A stretch of 64,000 bases of DNA from Trachythela sp. YZ-2020 (GCA_016169945.1 JADLSH010000193.1:2542001-2606000); one strand, 5' to 3'; positions 1 through 10,132 are shown, numbered from the stretch's first letter. The notes: generated from the letters alone by a model not told the origin. Made by a program: numbers and translations.

Positions 1-811
1 AGTTGGCTACCAGCATTTGTGCAACTGAATGATGTGTACCAAACATTACGTTACAGGTGTCGGCACAAAACCCAATGATATTCTCCATTGGAATGCCTTT
101 CTGCTTAAAGCACTCAACTATAGCTTTAAAAATTGTGTCAGCTTTTCCATCATCCAACTGGACAATGTCAATTAAGTCACAGTCCATTTTAAATGTATCT
201 GGATTGAAGTAGGTCACCAATACAGCCAGCTGATTCTTACGTGAGCGATCTGTTGTTTCATCAATGATCAATGAAAATTTTCTGGACTTCAACCCTTCAA
301 TGGACTCCCTCAGAGTATTGAATCCCAGAACCTGGCGAATAACATTTGTTGCCTTCTGCTTTCCTAATGTTGCTTTTTGAACTGTCTTATTTGTTGGAAA
401 TAAGCTGGATAGTAGGGCTAAGAAATCATCACTTAATTGGATGGGCAGGTTATGTTCAACAATAAAACTACAGAGTTTTATTTCTAGTTTGGCAACAGAC
501 TTATCTGGTGCAACTAACAATTCTCCAATATTTCGATGCGATTTATGCAGTTCAGCAGTCATCTTACATGCCTCTGTGTGTCCTTTACCTTCCATATGTC
601 TTGTAAGAGCAGTTTTGGAACAGGAAAGTTTTACTTTACACACCTTGCAGTACGGTATACTATTGCCACTTGGCCCACTTGTTCCCTTTTTCTCCTGGAT
701 CCATCCCTTGAAATTCGCATTGGAAAGCCAAGCATTACGAAACTGCTGTTCATACCTTCGTTTTTTCTTTCCCTCTTGTTTACTCTTTGAGCTCATTATC
801 CGTATTTTCAT
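1..811 (-). CDS. DUF4371/hAT-type transposase-like protein, N-terminal part, cut by window edge
   Basis: One uninterrupted minus-strand frame runs from an ATG at 811-809 to the window edge, about 270 codons; a second in-frame ATG lies at 796-794. The N-terminus is basic (SSKSKQEGKKKRR). A C2H2/BED-like zinc finger follows at about residues 50-85 (YCKVCKVKL...TRHMEGKGH). Then comes a block with SLIIDETTDRSRKNQLAVLV and ENIIGFCADTCNVMFG, typical of the DUF4371 segment of hAT-derived transposases and of the ZBED/ZMYM-like proteins descended from them. The dimerisation and C-terminal parts lie off the window. The frame has no stops, so the copy is young, or is a domesticated host gene. I see no inverted repeat at its 5' side. 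Family assignment is by motif recall only. Confidence 0.8.
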   Translation of the reverse strand, partial: MKIRIMSSKSKQEGKKKRRYEQQFRNAWLSNANFKGWIQEKKGTSGPSGNSIPYCKVCKVKLSCSKTALTRHMEGKGHTEACKMTAELHKSHRNIGELLVAPDKSVAKLEIKLCSFIVEHNLPIQLSDDFLALLSSLFPTNKTVQKATLGKQKATNVIRQVLGFNTLRESIEGLKSRKFSLIIDETTDRSRKNQLAVLVTYFNPDTFKMDCDLIDIVQLDDGKADTIFKAIVECFKQKGIPMENIIGFCADTCNVMFGTHHSVAQMLVAN

Positions 812-1193
812 CGCTTGAGTCGCTTTCACACTCCATTGCGTTCTTTGCCGCCACGTTTTTTTCGCGCCAAATCGCCAAATCCACGCTCGACATCATATAT
901 CCCTTTACATTACTTAATATCCTCAAATATCCTATATGTTCCATCAAGCCATGTTACCACGTTTATACAATCGCAATTCGAAAATCAAATTTTTTTATGA
1001 AATTTTAAAAAGTCACTTTGGGAAAATCAATATAGCGATCAAGTTCGAATTTCCATAGAATTTCCACATTTACTTCGTTTCCTTAAAAGATTCCTTTTTA
1101 CACTAAAAGTTCCTTAAAACATGGAATATTCCATAGAAGTGGAAGCACTGTCCCCAACTCCAGATGTTTCGCTATGTCCGTTTCTGAAGCAAT

Positions 1194-1495
1194 CAGTGAG
1201 CTCCATATATATCTGGAGTAAGAACTTCTAATGTTCGACCAATAGGAAAAGTGAAGCCAAGATGGCCGCAATTGACGTCCAAACGTGCGGATAAATAGAG
1301 GAATGGCACCCTGGCCGCCATATATTGTTTAAATCGAAGTAAAAACACGAAATTTTGGCACACTCCTTGCCGGCTTGTGCAAACCGCGCAGACAAAAACA
1401 ATAGAAAGGGATTGGCACTGGACGTCAATTTCCGCCATCTTTGGCTTCACTTTTTGGACGTGAGTTCTCACTCCAGATATATATGGAGCTCACTG
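1194..1495. mobile_element. hAT-like MITE with 26-bp terminal inverted repeats
   Basis: The ends are perfect 26-bp inverted repeats (CAGTGAGCTCCATATATATC... and its complement). They are flanked by an 8-bp direct repeat with one mismatch (GAAGCAAT at 1186-1193, GAAGCTAT at 1496-1503). An inner inverted pair around GACGTC (about 1250-1277 and 1421-1447) adds fold-back potential. The CAGTG ends and 8-bp duplication fit the hAT superfamily. There is no coding capacity. Confidence 0.8.
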
Positions 1496-1819
1496 GAAGC
1501 TATATTATTATACGCTTTATATACGTCAGGGGTCATCCTAAGGCCTCCCATTTTCCAAAATGGGCAGTTCTAATTTTAAAATGGGTCGTTCTAATTGTAA
1601 AATGATGGAGCGATCATGCTGAGTGTATTCTTCAAAAATCATCTAAACGTATTTATCTTTTAAACAGCTGAAGAAAAGCGGGAGTCGAGCACTGTGCACT
1701 TGTTAGATACTATTGTTACTGTATTAGATCTGTGGCAGAATACTCTTGCCAAGTATTTCATTCGAGTTTACCTAAATACTTATCGGACGACAGGAAGCAC
1801 AAACTTTGGGATATTTTAC
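1496..1819. other. No gene or repeat recognised
   Basis: AT-rich sequence between the hAT-like MITE and a LINE remnant. I see no open frame with protein-like composition and no inverted ends. Confidence 0.5.
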
Positions 1820-2165
1820 TGCTTAGATTTGATTTGATTTAATTGGTTTGTCACAAATTAACTCATTTTACAATGCTATAAGATATATACTTAACAATAA
1901 ATATGAACCAAAACAACGATTAGGTTAACGAACGTACATAATTGTGACAGGAGAAAGGAACAGGACTTTCGTCCCAATTGATACCTGACCCCTAATGATA
2001 CGGAACAACACAACCTATTTACAACCTATGTCGAGCCCGGAGGTATGTACGTAGACAGTTTGGATCTGTATAACGTTCGAAGGTTATTCTTGAATGCAGG
2101 AAGGGAATTTGAAGCTTTGATTGTAGAAGGTAGAGCGTTCCATAGTTTAACTGATCTAATAAAGA
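1820..2165 (-). pseudogene. LINE 3'-end remnant (C-terminal reverse-transcriptase ORF tail)
   Basis: On the minus strand 2160 to about 2045 reads KLWNALPSTIKASNSLPAFK and continues with leucine- and lysine-rich residues. This is the usual C-terminal signature of CR1/L2/jockey-type LINE ORF2 proteins. It is followed by untranslated sequence ending in short AAATC repeats near 1820-1835, like a LINE 3' tail. The rest of the element is missing (5' truncation). No function is expected. Confidence 0.65.
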
Positions 2166-2458
2166 AGATAATTATAATATTAGAGATAACACTCTGAGTA
2201 TAACTTGAGATAGAAGAACGTCTAGATGAAAAAACTCTTTATAATGCACTATGCTGGCAAAGCAAAGAGCTACATGGGGAACGTTTTATATTAATATAAA
2301 TATTCACACGTATATAGTATGTATATTGTATATATTAAATAACTTTCTGGTATAATTGATACACGTAATTCAGTCTAAAAGGAATGCAAGGTGTTGATTA
2401 ATAGACAAATCTATTAAAAAATATAAAAAATAGAAATCTGTCAATAGAAATTTAAACG

Positions 2459-2720
2459 CTATGACGAAAAATATTGAGCATACAATAATATTAATACTGT
2501 TTTACCGTAATATATAAAATAGTTTCTTATTGTTATACATGTAATATATTTTTGCATGGCTTTAAAGTTGGCTGCCATTCTAATAAATATATATAGCGGT
2601 AACAAATTTCCGCCAGTATTACAATTAGCACTTCGGTCTTTTAGCACCTTAATATCTGAGGCTAAGGTGTTTTCGTGAGAATATCCCTCGATCCTAACAG
2701 CTTTACTCTTCAGCTATAAC
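2459..2720 (+). repeat. Extra partial copy of the GPCR upstream region
   Basis: This stretch matches the GPCR 5' flank present at about 3485-3770 and 8780-9080. Shared tracts include ATTGAGCATACA, AGTTTCTTATTGTTATA, GGCTGCCATTCTAATAAA and CAGTATTACAATTA...CACTTCGG. It carries small internal deletions. It is therefore a third copy of the flank without a receptor gene. Confidence 0.75.
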
Positions 2721-3107
2721 CCTCAATTTATATATACTCCTCAATTTATATACTCCTCAATTTTTGTCAAGCTTTATGTGAATATGGGTAGTTAAGGGTC
2801 TTCTGACTTCTTTAGCAATAGTATATTCCTTAACATTAAAATAAGAGGGCTGTTTTCCCAACAACCATAGGTGCGCAAAACGAACATGTATCTGCGCAAA
2901 GGGTTTGGCATGATTGCTGTGGAAAAACTACATTTAACAAATTTTTTATTTCTCCTGAATAATAAGGATACAGGATAATGTAAATTATTGATAAAAAGTT
3001 GGCTGCCATTCTAATAAACATATAGTGGCAACAAACTTTTTTAATCAGCACTTTCACTTTCGTTATAAACGCTATTACGAACAATATTGAGCATACAGTG
3101 ATCTACT

Positions 3108-3480
3108 CAAGGCATATTTTAACATATATACTGGGGGGCCACTTGGCCCCCAGGCCCTCTTGATGGCCCCCCACTCACACAAAATTGGCCCCCCACTCCC
3201 TGGGCCCTTTATACATTGGGTCGTTTACAGAGTAAATGATTTGTCTGAGTGTGTTTAACGAAATATTGTTTTTATGGCTTATATATAGTTAGACATTTTT
3301 AAAGTTTTAGTTAAAACATTGAAATACTATTGGCTTGGCAATTTCAGAGCTCCAGATTTCAAAATTCTCCCCGGAGAAAACTCCCCCGGACCCCTACAGG
3401 GGCTCGCGCCTTCAGCGCTCAGATTAAGGGCCCTTTTTCACAAATGGCCCCCCACTTAGAAATCCTTAAAATATGCCCTG
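3108..3480. mobile_element. hAT-like MITE with 8-bp target duplication and empty site in the paralogous copy
   Basis: The ends are CAAGGCATATTTTAA and TTAAAATATGCCCTG, 15-bp inverted repeats with one mismatch. They are flanked by GATCTACT at 3100-3107 and 3481-3488. The paralogous site at about 8804-8816 has a single ATCTACT and no insert. The interior is GC-rich (ggggggcc, cccccgga) and non-coding. It resembles the element at 38351-38667. Confidence 0.9.
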
Positions 3481-3768
3481 GATCTACTGTTTAACGGTAA
3501 TACATAAAAGAGTTTCTTATTGTTATAAATGTAATATTTTTGCGTGCAGTGCTTTAAAGCTGACTTTCTAATAAACATATAATTGTAACAAATTTGCGCT
3601 AAAGCCGTTTTAAGGAAGGCCAGTATTACAATTACTGAATTAGCATTTCGGTCTTTTAGAACCTTATATTAGAATAATAATGGACCAATAAAATAAAGCA
3701 AAAATAATATCTAAGGCTAAGGTGTTTTCATGAGAATATCTCATTATCTTAACAGCTTTACTCTTCAG

Positions 3769-3916
3769 GGACCGCGGTTGTATAAAAGCCTTAACTACAT
3801 TTTAACTACCCGTTTTGTAGTTAAATAGTAGTTAACTGTAAAATTCGCGATTCTGATTGGTCAACTTTCGCACTAACCATAGTTAACTTTAACTACTTTT
3901 TTATACAACCGGGCCC
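3769..3916. mobile_element. Short inverted-repeat MITE (148 bp) in GPCR copy-1 promoter flank
   Basis: The insert begins GGACCGCGGTTGTATAAAAG and ends TTTTTTATACAACCGGGCCC, about 18-bp imperfect inverted repeats, with a second inverted pair (TAGTTAA / TTAACTA) inside. Unit 2 reads straight across the site (CTCTTCAGCTGTATAAT near 9069-9085), so this insertion post-dates the duplication. No longer target duplication than AG is visible. Confidence 0.8.
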
Positions 3917-3979
3917 AGCTGTATAATATCGCTCGTGGTTCAATAAATGCTTTACTTTCTAATTATTGCTTCATCGTGT

Positions 3980-3988
3980 TATATAAAA
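3980..3988 (+). promoter_or_regulatory. Possible TATA box, GPCR pseudogene copy
   Basis: TATATAAAA lies about 54 bp before the pseudogene ATG, in the same position relative to the gene as in the intact copy. Confidence 0.4.
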
Positions 3989-4041
3989 CCCTGCAGTGTG
4001 CAGCAACTGGGCAATAAACTGACGAGTTGACATCATCAATA

Positions 4042-4920
4042 ATGAATCACAGCGAAGAAAATGATACCTTTCTCACAACGTGTGGTATTGCTGAATATTC
4101 GTACGAGATTGTAAGCAAGTTTCCTAACAAGGCGTATGACGCAATCGAATTGCGGTGATTGTCATCAACTGCATGCTTTTCTTCTCAACGATATCATTGA
4201 ACGCAATCTCAGTGATAACAATAAGAAAATCATCTCAACTTAAAAACAAAATTTGCTACTTCGTCATTCTACTTCAATCCGTTGTCGATTTAGGTGTTGG
4301 TGTTCTAAGTATACCTCTTTTCATCTGCTATCTAGTTCCTCCATTTCTGAACATTACGGACGGCTGCATGTTCGCCATGTTATTTTGTGGAACAACATTG
4401 CTGCCTTGTGCCTGGTCAACAGTAACACTGTCTGCAATGACAATGGAGAGATACATTGGTGTGCTGCATCCTTATTCCTACAAAACACAAGTGACAAAGA
4501 AACGAATTTTGACCTATGTATGCGGGTGTTGTCTTGCGATATTGTCAGTGTTTATTTTTTCATTCCATGCTCCTCAGCTAATGGTCGGAATTTTCTTTAG
4601 AGGAATGGTACTTATATTTTTCCTCTTTACTGGATTTGTGTATACAAGAATATATCTTGTGATCGAAAATTAGTTCGTTCCAAAAAATGTTCAGCCTGCG
4701 AAAGTAATGAACATCAAAATAATATAAAAAGGCGAATTTTCCGCGAAACCCGGCACACAAGATCTTGCTTTACTGTCGCTATCTGTTTTGGGATTTTCTT
4801 TCTACCTTTAACACTGTCCTCAATCTTCTTCAGGTTTGACAGTATCAAAAATTGTGATTTTGTTTTGGACGAAGACGTTGCTCAGGAAATAGGCCTTTAA
4901 GACCGTTAAATCCCTTCGCT
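4042..4920 (+). pseudogene. Rhodopsin-like (class A) GPCR, decayed tandem copy
   Basis: A close relative of the intact receptor at 9191-10132. It opens at the equivalent ATG. A 1-bp deletion (TATGACGC against TATGTACGC, about 4136-4141) shifts the frame into a stop at about 4156-4158. The seven-helix sequence resumes in another frame through TM5 (4155-4673), keeping MERYIGVLHPY at the TM3 end. A second 1-bp deletion (GTGATCGAAAA against GTGATACGAAAA, about 4662) truncates it at the TAG 4671-4673. About 70 bp covering most of TM7 are missing near 4833-4850. The remaining differences from the intact copy are few, so loss of function looks recent. Sequencing error could explain single-base gaps but not the TM7 deletion. 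Confidence 0.9.
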
Positions 4921-5303
4921 CGTGGCTTCCTTTACATAGCGTGCAGAAAAGGACGGAGTCCTCGCTTTTCGTAGAAATAAATCAATTTCGAAAAACGTTA
5001 ATTTAAAGATCAAATAACATTTTGCATTTTTCTGCTCAGTTATAGATATACAGTCTTTATCGTGATCATGAAACTGACCCTGCAGTAATCACAGCGCTGC
5101 ATAATTCTCTGTCAGAACAAGTAAATAGCGACTTTCGCTAAAGTGTTTATGGATATAATAGTCTATAGTATCAAATTGAAAAAGAGCACATATTTATAAA
5201 ATATATATTTACGTGTCCAGCGTTTCTATAACATTTTCAGGACCTTTTCTCGTGATAAATCGTTTGATTGTAGAAAGGAATTCCTCTGTACTCATGGTCT
5301 TCG

Positions 5304-5890
5304 TCAGCTGAAGATATAACGCACGGTTATTAAAGAACATGCATAAATGATGATGTAAGCTTTACCTTCTTGTTTGCCTCGTTTTCGATATCTAATTGGG
5401 CCGGCGTAATCGACTCCTACGACTTGAAACGGAAAAGTTCCCTCAGTACGATCTTTTGGTAAATTTCCAGGTTGTGGGTTGGGTAAAAACGTTACATGAA
5501 ATCTTCTGCAGCGAATCACGCGTCTGGCAAGTCTTCTTTGGCGTGGGATCCAGTATCTGTCTCGTACCTTTGACATGGTCAGACTCACTCCCCCGTGGAG
5601 GGTTACATTGTGGGAATGTTCCACCAGTTTCTCGGTGTACTGGGAGGTAGATTGGGTAGTCTCCTTGAATGCGACCATAGCACTCGAGAGTGCCATTACC
5701 ACTCGGTTGAAGGTTTAATCTTGCACGATCTTCTTCGAATTCTGGTGAATCTTGATTTCTACTTTGGACTCTTGCTATCCACCATGTCTCTCGTTCTTCG
5801 ATCTCTTCAGTTGACAAGGGACCACGCATGTTTTCTTTCGCTTTACCAGCGTTACGAATAAATCGCGAGATCCATCCACAAATTCTCAGA
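5304..5890 (-). pseudogene. BEL/Pao integrase, N-terminal zinc-binding region and start of core
   Basis: In one frame (5829 downward) the sequence reads LSTEEIEERETWWIARVQ, the stretch that precedes the integrase zinc domain in BEL/Pao polyproteins. A frameshift moves it into 5702-5304. There HSHNVTLHGG, RRVIRCRRF and PFQVVGVDYAGPI give the H2C2-type region and the first core aspartate (VDYAGP). The frame ends at the TAA near 5304. The downstream D and E of the catalytic triad are absent, so it cannot be active. Confidence 0.8.
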
Positions 5891-5904
5891 GTTTTCCAAA
5901 AACT

Positions 5905-6334
5905 CTACTTCTTCGCGAATGTCTCCTCTGGTTGCGATGGTGAATGCGTTTCTTCGGCTTCGATCGCAGGGACATTTGAATGCCACTTGTGTAACTGGAA
6001 CGTCGCGTCGTTGAAGATTTCTTTGGCCGTTTCTTTCAGTTGTTCAACCTTTCCGACCGTCTCTCCCCCGCTGACCAAGTCATCGACATACAAGCTTTTG
6101 CCTATTTCTCTTACGGTTTCTGAATGTTGCTGCTGGTGCTTGTCGAGATGTTGTTGGATTACACCACCGAGAAGAAATGGGGAAGGATACAAATCCAAAC
6201 AGGGCTCTTGTAAACCGAAGCGTTACTACTTCTTTGGTCTTCAGATCTTTGAGCCAATGGAAACGCATGACGTCACGGTCTTCTTCACGTATACGAACTT
6301 GAGTCCCCGTAAGAACTTCCCGCCCCTGTATCAA
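5905..6334 (-). pseudogene. BEL/Pao reverse transcriptase fragment
   Basis: Two overlapping frames cover it. 6334-6080 includes VMRFHWLKDLKTKEVVTLRF and 6198-5905 includes the catalytic-loop motif YVDDLVSGGET, as in Pao-type RTs. A frameshift near 6190 separates the two parts. The sequence then jumps to pre-integrase sequence at about 5900, so the thumb, RNase H and connecting regions are deleted. Confidence 0.85.
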
Positions 6335-6370
6335 TTAATGCGCGGTATTTAACACTATTTACGTCAACGA

Positions 6371-6802
6371 TTACCACTGGATAAACGACAGGCTTATTTG
6401 CATTAGTAGCGAGGGCACGGCTGGGGGCACATTATGACCCGAGGCGTCGCAAATTGAAGTGTGATGCCTACGTTTACATTTCGAACAATTAGAACGGCTT
6501 CGGCATTTGGACGCACGATGGTCGGCCCCAGTGCAGTTAAAACATAAACGTTTTTGACTTAAAACTTTCTTCCGATCAGCAGATATAACAATTGAAGGGC
6601 AACTGATTGACGCGTGGCTAATCTCATTACAATAAACCCACCGTCTCTGTTTTGCTTCACTTTGACGCGCTTGGAATGCATTCATTTGGGTAAAATTTAA
6701 CTGCTTATCTGATTTCTCATGCATTTTAATGGGATTTCTCTCCGTCCATTTCCCAAGCGCGTCAACCAATTTAGTAAAATCCCACTGGCATCCCACAATC
6801 AT
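6371..6802 (-). pseudogene. BEL/Pao gag zinc-knuckle region
   Basis: An open stretch of about 143 codons contains cysteine-histidine clusters (CNEISHASISC, CFNCTGADHRASKC, CSKCKRRHHTSIC), as in the nucleocapsid-like part of BEL/Pao gag. It is separated by a frameshift and a tandem-repeat expansion from the upstream gag piece. Confidence 0.8.
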
Positions 6803-6892
6803 CGTCCGTTCTAACTAAATCGCCCCGTATTCCCTCTGGTTTGTCCAAACACATGCGAACATACCCGTTTACCTCTCTAAGTTTCCCCAAAG

Positions 6893-7175
6893 TTTCTAGC
6901 GATTGTACATTACCGGCATTGTGCACTAGTATTTTGTGTACTAGTATCATTGTACACTAGTATTGTACATTGGTACATGTGTACTAGTATCGTTGTAATA
7001 ATCGTAATATCGTAATTGTAATATCGTTGTATATGTAGTAATCATAGTATCATTGTACACATTGTACATGTGTACTAGTATCATTGTACACTAGTATTGT
7101 ACATTGGCATTGTACACATTGCGGTTTCTAGCATTGTACACTATATACTAGCGATTGTGCATTACCGGCATTAGT
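6893..7175. repeat. Minisatellite expansion inside the decayed gag
   Basis: Irregular tandem copies of CATTGTACACTAGTATT-like units fill about 6915-7145. The expansion is bounded on both sides by the same gag-derived sequence (TAGCGATTGTRCATTACC at about 6898 and 7151). The reading frame of gag resumes on either side. Local replication slippage of a codon stretch of gag is the simplest explanation. Confidence 0.75.
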
Positions 7176-7514
7176 TCCCTGTACTGTAAGTAGATACATG
7201 ATGTTCTGTACATACGCGTTCAACATCTCGCTGCTGTCACTGTACTTCGTCTTCAGAATGTTCTTAGCACGTTCATAACCTTCGGTTGAGAATGGCAATC
7301 CGTTTATCGATGATCTCACTAAAGGATCCACTAGTTCTTTCAAGTACGAAAATTTCGTGACCGGCGCAACGTCAACTTGGTCTATCTCGGCTTCGAATTG
7401 GTTCCAGAAGCGTAACCAATCTAAATGCGTCCCGTTGAACGTGGAAATAACCAGTTTCGGTAGCTTTGCGTTCGTGTTTCGTGCCATCTCGGTTTCCTTG
7501 CGTGCCTTTTCCAT
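7128..7514 (-). pseudogene. BEL/Pao gag, DUF1759-like region
   Basis: A 128-codon frame contains LPKLVISTFNGTHLDWLRFW, VTKFSYLKELV and ERAKNILKTKYSDSSEMLNA. This is the typical order of the DUF1759 segment of BEL/Pao gag. Upstream, to about 7870, broken frames show a charged coiled-coil stretch (IERQKEDDENDIKTW). The region is interrupted at its 3' side by the minisatellite. Confidence 0.8.
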
Positions 7515-8079
7515 TTTTAGTTAATGTTGCATTTTCTGCTCCATTTGTGCTTTATCAAATTCCAATTGTCTTCGAACAGATCATGTCGTTCTCCCGCCGC
7601 TTTTTCTTGGTCACGCAATTTCGAATTTTCGTCTCTTCCTGTTTCAATGCTGTGGTTGTTTTACTCATCGTCTATCAATTATCCCAGCTCTCTAGTTCTT
7701 GGTCTATACTGTCTGTCCACGTTTTAATATCGTTCTCGTCGTCTTCCTTCTGACGCTCGATGTTCGTTACACTACGATTCTCAATTGCTCGTTGTAGAGT
7801 TTAAAGTATACCCTGAATTAACTTACGTTTTGTCTCGATTTGTTTCAAAAATTCATCAATCGCATAATCACAACCCCAAATCACGGTCTCGGCTGTCACG
7901 CTATCACTATCACGATCACACTGGCACATCCTACTATACATATTATGCATATCCTATGACGCATGCATTGATTGACAGTTGATTAACTAAATAGATTATA
8001 ATTAACTAATATTAACACAATTCTCAACATCACAAACTTACATATAGTGCATGCCAACTGACGGCAAAACTGCAAAAGC

Positions 8080-8515
8080 AAGTATGCAAAATAGACACTT
8101 TAATACCCGTTTAATACGCTTTAAAACTCGAAAATCATGTCCTTTTTCGGTCTTTTGACTGTTTTTCCCTCCTGTTGACTTTAACAAATGAAAGTCGTTT
8201 ATCTTCTTTTGGAAACGTTTTTGTCTGTATTTATGTCCCGCCGACTCCCGAGTACAAAACTTGTTTTGAAAAAAGTTCTCCAAAAAACCAATTCTTTGTT
8301 TTAGCCAGTCATGATGTTGCTAGTTACCAGTTTTCTCTCGTCCTGAACTCGCGCATGCGCATAACGTAGAAAACCACCCCAAGAAAGGTCCAACGTCCAT
8401 GACATTTGGACGACTTTGCATTCCGCTATTTTTTCACATACCGGGTGTAAATATCTGAGCGGAATTAGTACCCTCGCACGGCGCTTCGCGCCGGCTCGGG
8501 GATTATATTTCTTAA
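8080..8515 (-). repeat. Interspersed repeat family copy (partner at 61835-62190)
   Basis: The reverse complement of this stretch matches 61835-62190 (+). Both carry the GGCGCGAAGCGCCGTGCGAG hairpin, GGTACTAATTCCGCTC, the GTATGTGAAAA tract, CTTTGCATTCC/GGAATGCAAAG and the GAAAAACAGTC...GACCGAAAAAGG tract. It is non-coding. The superfamily is unknown; no clear inverted ends were found. Confidence 0.75.
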
Positions 8516-9133
8516 CATTAAAATAATGAAGAGCTGTTTTCCCAACAACCATATTACAAATAGGTGCGCTAAGCGTACATGTATCTGCACAAACTGCCAC
8601 AAAGGGTTTGGCATGATTGTTGTGGAAAAATTACATTAACAATTATTGTATTTCTCCTGAATAATAAGGATACGGACAATGTAAATTATTAATAAAAGGT
8701 TGGCTGCCGTTCTAATAAACATATAGTGGTAACAAACCTTTTTAATCAGCACTTTCACTTTCGTTATAAACGCTATGACGAACAATATTGAGCATACAGT
8801 AATCTACTGTTTAACGGTAATATATAAAAGAGTTTCTTATTGTTATACATGTCATATGTTTGCGTGCTGCATGGCTTTAAAGCTGACTTTCTAATAAAGA
8901 TATAGTGGTAACAAATATGCGCTGAAAGCCGTTTTAAGGAAGGCCAGTATTACAATTAACACTTCGGCCTTTTAGCACCTTATTAGAATAATAATGGAAT
9001 AGTAAATTAAGGGTAAAAATAATATCTGAGGCTAAGATGAGAATATCCCGCGATCTTAACAGCTTTACTCTTCAGCTGTATAATATCACTTGTGCTTCAA
9101 ACATGCTTTACTTTCTTTCTTGCTTCATCGTGT

Positions 9134-9142
9134 TATATAAAA
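9134..9142 (+). promoter_or_regulatory. Possible TATA box of the GPCR gene
   Basis: TATATAAAA lies 49 bp upstream of the ATG at 9191. The element and its spacing are kept in the duplicate (3980-3988). Identity could reflect recent duplication alone. Confidence 0.45.
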
Positions 9143-9190
9143 CCCTGTGCAGCAACTGAGCAATAAACTGACGTGTTGACATCATCAATA

Positions 9191-10132
9191 ATGAATCGGA
9201 GCCAGGAAAATGATACCTTTCTCACAACGTGTGGTATTGCTGAATATTCGTACGAGATTGTAAGCAAGTTTCCTAACAAGGCGTATGTACGCAATCAAAT
9301 TGCGGTGATTGTCATCAACTGCATGCTTTTCTTCTCAACGATATCATTGAACGCAATCTCAGTAATAACAATAAGAAAATCATCTCAACTTAGAAGCAAA
9401 ATTTGCTACTTCGTCATTCTACTTCAATCCGTTGTCGATTTAGCTGTTGGTGTTCTAAGTATACCTCTTTTCATCTGCCATCTAGCTTCTCCATTTCTGA
9501 ACATTACAGACGGCTGCATGTTCGCCATATTATCTTGTGGAACAACATTGCTGCCTTGTACCTGGTCAACAGTAACACTGTCTGCAATGACAATGGAGAG
9601 ATACATTGGTGTGCTGCATCCTTATTCCTACAAAACCCAAGTGACAAAGAAACGAATTTTGACCTATGTATGCGGGTGTTGTCTTGTCATATTGTCAGTG
9701 TTTACTTTTTCTTTCCATGCCCCTCAACTGAGAGTCGGGATTTTCTTTAGAGGAATGATACTTATATTTTTCCTCTTCACTGGATTTGTGTATACAAGAA
9801 TATATCTTGTGATACGAAAATTAGTTCGTTCCAAAAAAGGTCCAGCCTGCGAAAGTAATGAACATCAAAATAATATAAAAAGGAGAATTTTCCGCGAAAC
9901 CCGGCACGCAAGATCTTGCTTTACTGTCGTTATTTGTTTTGCTATTTTCTTTCTACCAATAACACTGTCCTCAGTCTTCTTCGGGGTTGGCAGTATTGAC
10001 GACATTAAGTTTCTCAACTGGTCAGTTACAGCAACGATTTTAAATTCAAGCATGAATTCTGTGACTTTCTTTTGGACGAAGACGTTGCTCAGGAAGGAAG
10101 CTTTTAAGACTGTTAAATCTCTTTGCTCGTGA
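9191..10132 (+). CDS. Orphan rhodopsin-like (class A) G-protein-coupled receptor, intronless
   Basis: A 313-residue single-exon frame; ATG 9191 is chosen because it matches the duplicate's start and follows a TATA-like element. Predicted topology is an extracellular N-terminus with N-glycosylation motifs (NRS, NDT), then seven hydrophobic helices. Recognisable class A landmarks are the TM1 asparagine (SLNAISV), the TM2 aspartate (SVVDLAVGV), ERY at the TM3 end (TMERYIGVLHPY), FFLP in TM6 and a degenerate TM7 motif (NSSMNSVTFFW instead of NPxxY). The usual TM4 and TM6 tryptophans are not evident. The C-tail is short. The ligand is unknown. It resembles the large lineage-specific sets of small intronless receptors in cnidarians. 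A possible poly(A) signal (AATAAA) lies at 10283-10288. Confidence 0.88.
   Translation: MNRSQENDTFLTTCGIAEYSYEIVSKFPNKAYVRNQIAVIVINCMLFFSTISLNAISVITIRKSSQLRSKICYFVILLQSVVDLAVGVLSIPLFICHLASPFLNITDGCMFAILSCGTTLLPCTWSTVTLSAMTMERYIGVLHPYSYKTQVTKKRILTYVCGCCLVILSVFTFSFHAPQLRVGIFFRGMILIFFLFTGFVYTRIYLVIRKLVRSKKGPACESNEHQNNIKRRIFRETRHARSCFTVVICFAIFFLPITLSSVFFGVGSIDDIKFLNWSVTATILNSSMNSVTFFWTKTLLRKEAFKTVKSLCS

Larger units (their letters stand above)
2826..4940 (+). repeat. GPCR tandem duplication, unit 1 (broken copy)
   Basis: This block aligns by eye with 8510-10150 from the TTAACATTAAAATAA tract through the receptor coding region to just past its stop. Unit 1 contains two insertions that unit 2 lacks (3108-3480 and 3769-3916). 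Its receptor is a pseudogene, whereas unit 2 is intact. Confidence 0.85.
5290..7900 (-). mobile_element. Decayed BEL/Pao LTR retrotransposon
   Basis: Minus-strand remnants occur in the usual BEL/Pao order: gag coiled-coil region (about 7870-7520), gag DUF1759-like region (7514-7128), CCHC zinc knuckles (6802-6371), reverse transcriptase (6334-5905), then the integrase amino-terminal and core start (about 5890-5304). Frameshifts separate the pieces. The protease, the end of RT and RNase H are missing. I could not define LTRs or a target duplication. It sits between the two GPCR copies. Confidence 0.85.

Noticed and set aside
441..1008. Plus-strand frames of 125, 84, 73 and 61 codons
   Set aside because: They are shadows of, or run past, the minus-strand transposase frame that has clear zinc-finger and DUF4371 motifs.
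5396..6352. Plus-strand frames of 84, 88 and 174 codons
   Set aside because: Antisense to BEL/Pao integrase and RT; no independent protein signature.
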